DNA of 17,171 nt from Bacteroidia bacterium (GTDB taxonomy: Bacteria; Bacteroidota; Bacteroidia; Bacteroidales; GCA-2748055). Each line of letters opens with the position of its first letter. Position 1 is the stretch's first letter. The translations under genes and the position numbers were made by a program. The stretch is taken from positions 1-17,171 of the forward strand of contig JAUVKN010000051.1 of the NCBI GenBank assembly GCA_030596245.1, given 5' to 3'. Shown here piece after piece: positions 16,074 to 17,171 of this stretch. The notes beneath the pieces are model-generated. The model was not told the origin of the DNA. It saw only the letters and a list, made by a program, of their open reading frames with translations, and did no database searches.

Positions 16074-16505
16074 GTGGTTTTCCGAAATTAATATATCCCA
16101 CAAAAATATAGATCTTACTATCTGCAGCGCCTTTCTGTTCCCCCTGTTCCCCCTGTTCCCCCTTTTCAGCCCTGCCACCAACAGTTCGAAGGAGTGGTCG
16201 ATCCGTTTCTAACCTTTCCTGTTTTCGTCATCGGGATAGCCCTCAGGGCCAGATAGGGAGCATCAATTAAGATAAGGAGCATCAATTATGATTGGTCTTT
16301 TACTGGTATATGGTACAGACAGGGCTGATGTCGACACTAAGGACGAAAAAAAATCAGAGATAGATATGTTTTATCCAGTTATTAACTAAATTGATGTTGA
16401 TTTGGATATTAAATGTCTATCGAGGGATATTTATTATCCGAAAAGCACCTAATAAGTATAATAACTGGATAATTTATATCCCTTTTCCATGTGTCAAGCA
16501 GTTAT
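16074..16505. other. Non-coding stretch with short tandem repeats
   Basis: No convincing gene was found in these 432 bases. They contain three copies of the 9-bp CTGTTCCCC (16135-16161) and two copies of a 19-bp unit GATA(G/A)GGAGCATCAATTA(A/T) (16252-16270 and 16271-16289). The section from about 16290 to 16500 is strongly A/T-rich compared with the flanking genes. A 33-codon frame (16288-16389, MIGLLLVYGTDRADVDTK...) has AAGGAG eight bases before its ATG but no recognisable product. A minus-strand open stretch (16062-16208) has no start codon. The region looks like decaying or repeatedly rearranged DNA between two copies of the thioredoxin locus. Confidence 0.6.
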
Positions 16506-16757
16506 ATGTTTGGTTTTACATTTCAGGATGTGGCGAGGGAATTTCCGGAGAAGAACCGTGTTCATCTGTCCAGGATCCTTGCAGAGATGGTCGATAAGGG
16601 AGATGGTCGATAAGGGAGATGATCGAAGGGTAAGCTATGTATAATAACCCGTGACTACCACTATAGGAATTCTAGGCTAATAGTCCTGTTGAAAGTGACC
16701 CTGCCCAATCTGGTGGATGATCATTTACTGGATGACCATACGCTGGATCAGTTATGA
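16506..16757 (+). pseudogene. Broken fragment resembling an AbiEi-type antitoxin N-terminal winged helix
   Basis: Frame 16506 reads MFGFTFQDVAREFPEKNRV then HLSRILAEMVDKG and stops at TAA 16611. After a second stop (TGA 16620) the same frame resumes with KGKLCIITRDYHYRNS and runs to TGA at 16755. The order F-x-x-x-D-V, FPEKNRVHLSRILAEMVDKG and then ITRDYHY resembles the small winged helix at the N-terminus of Bacteroidota AbiEi-family antitoxins, a recognition from memory that no search has tested. Removing a 30-bp stretch between 16600 and 16629 would restore MVDKGKLCIITRD without stops. The inserted bases are extra copies of a 16-bp repeat. The part after about 16675 (VTLPNLVDDHLLDDHTL) is not recognised. 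No toxin gene lies beside it, and the normal N-terminal lead-in is missing. Confidence 0.5.
16584..16627 (+). repeat. 16-bp tandem repeat that introduces stops into the antitoxin-like fragment
   Basis: GAGATGGTCGATAAGG occurs twice exactly (16584-16599, 16600-16615), followed by a 14-base degenerate copy GAGATGATCGAAGG (16616-16629). The first copy encodes the family-like EMVDKG. The extra copies add 30 bases in total, keeping frame length but creating TAA and TGA. Confidence 0.85.
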
Positions 16758-16790
16758 AAATCTCAAATCAATTTGGAAATATTAATAAAC

Positions 16791-17123
16791 TCAATCTTCA
16801 AACACCAGGCTGTAGGGCTTATCAATGGCCTCTTCCAGCTGATGCAGGCTGATGTTCCTGCTGTAGCGGAGATACTCCTTTCCTTCAAAAAAGAGCAGGA
16901 TGGTGGGTATGGTGAAAACGCGGTGTTGACCCGATATGACGGGACTTTTGTCGGTATCCACATAAAGGGATGACATTCGGGGAAAACGGTCAAGAAGCAG
17001 TTCGGATACTTTTGGCTTCAGGACCTTGCAAACGGAGCAACTATCCGTTGAGAAGTAGATCAGAAGCCCTTTTTCGCCCTTTATCTTTTCCGCTAACAAC
17101 CGCAGGTCAAAGATCCCTTCCAT
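16791..17123 (-). CDS. Small cytoplasmic thioredoxin-family protein, copy 2 (inverted)
   Basis: This 110-residue paralogue of the thioredoxin at 15438-15770 lies on the opposite strand. The CSVC centre (29-32) in FSTDSCSVCKVLKPKV and cis-Pro73 in FTIPTILLFFEGK are intact, and there are no gaps between the two proteins. By direct count 91 of 110 residues match. Changes cluster in the first 17 residues (for example YNLQLLTDKIEEG versus FDLRLLAEKIKGE), while the active-site core and the C-terminal helix are nearly identical. It starts at ATG 17123, 11 bp after the end of a second CoA-binding gene, so the whole pair was duplicated. The frame is undamaged, which argues that it is still expressed. 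The 3' flank keeps GTTTATT after the stop and then diverges from the tandem repeats of copy 1. Confidence 0.88.
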   Translation of the reverse strand: MEGIFDLRLLAEKIKGEKGLLIYFSTDSCSVCKVLKPKVSELLLDRFPRMSSLYVDTDKSPVISGQHRVFTIPTILLFFEGKEYLRYSRNISLHQLEEAIDKPYSLVFED

Positions 17124-17134
17124 CTTTTTCAGAA

Positions 17135-17171
17135 TTAGTATTCTCCCTCGTTGAGCAATACCAGCATGCAT
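17135..17171 (-). CDS. C-terminal end of a second CoA-binding protein (5' part outside window)
   Basis: The minus strand reads CMLVLLNEGEY and then TAA at 17135-17137, matching the end of the CoA-binding protein at 15062-15427 (CMLVLLNEEEY). The conserved cysteine is included. Only 12 codons including the stop are in the window, so the rest must lie beyond position 17171. It shows that the CoA-binding/thioredoxin pair, and not just the thioredoxin, was duplicated. Confidence 0.75.
   Translation of the reverse strand, partial: CMLVLLNEGEY

Larger units (their letters stand above)
15391..17171. repeat. Large imperfect inverted repeat carrying the duplicated CoA-binding/thioredoxin genes
   Basis: The left arm is 15391-15777 and the right arm 16784-17171 in opposite orientation, about 1.0 kb apart. 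The arms begin within ATGCATGCTGGTATTGCTC and end just after the thioredoxin stop at GTTTATT. The right arm reaches the window edge and probably continues through the rest of the CoA-binding gene. Protein-level divergence (19 of 110 residues) shows that the copies are old enough not to be an assembly duplication. Confidence 0.85.

Noticed and set aside
16062..16208. Minus-strand open stretch reading RIDHSFELLVAGLKRG followed by GNR repeats
   Set aside because: It looks faintly protein-like and the 9-bp repeat keeps its frame, but there is no ATG, a stop lies directly upstream, and I cannot assign a family.
16288..16389. 33-codon frame with AAGGAG upstream
   Set aside because: It is too short, has no recognisable product, sits in an A/T-rich decaying region, and its upstream signal belongs to a 19-bp tandem repeat.
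16391..16597. A 68-codon plus-strand frame
   Set aside because: It crosses the antitoxin-like fragment out of frame; the family-like peptide is in the frame beginning at 16506.

Overview
This window looks like chromosomal DNA from a member of the Bacteroidota, probably a Bacteroidales/Marinilabiliales-type relative. The evidence is a type IX secretion system (T9SS) set of GldJ, a PorP/SprF-family protein, the sortase PorU and its carrier PorV. The family-level sequences fit, and there are promoter-like sites of the Bacteroidota form TAnnTTTG, with A-rich leaders in place of strong Shine-Dalgarno sites. No rRNA, tRNA, CRISPR array, phage or intact insertion sequence was seen.

Layout. Positions 1-4261 (+) hold a tightly packed run: the 3' part of folC, an inositol-monophosphatase-family gene, a family-2 glycosyltransferase and a long-chain acyl-CoA ligase. 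Positions 4265-9059 (-) hold, in transcription order, porP/sprF, gldJ, a terminator, murF and a short-chain dehydrogenase that meets the acyl-CoA ligase tail to tail. Positions 9060-9273 are a divergent control region with a striking 8-bp/30-bp tandem repeat. Positions 9274-14917 (+) hold porU, porV and ispF. From 15006 a near-consensus promoter drives a CoA-binding-protein gene and a small thioredoxin (CSVC active site).

Positions 15732-17171 are the unusual part. The last 12 codons of the thioredoxin gene plus about 70 bp of its 3' flank are repeated as a 110-bp tandem array of three copies and a stub. About 430 bp of non-coding DNA with several short tandem repeats follows, then a fragment resembling an AbiEi-type antitoxin N-terminal winged helix. 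That fragment is broken by stop codons that a 16-bp tandem repeat introduces. Last comes a second, diverged copy (91/110 identical residues) of the thioredoxin with the end of its own CoA-binding partner, in inverted orientation and running off the window.

How the genes fit together. PorV and PorU form the outer-membrane machinery that receives and processes T9SS cargo. GldJ is a periplasmic-side lipoprotein of the gliding/T9SS apparatus, and PorP/SprF proteins are outer-membrane partners of the same system. They are embedded among cell-envelope and housekeeping genes (murF, ispF, folC). The CoA-binding protein and thioredoxin behave as a duplicated pair, which suggests a shared thiol-redox role (inference). 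I see no proven new system. The best candidate for something undescribed is the duplicated CoA-binding/thioredoxin locus with its array of repeated gene tails.
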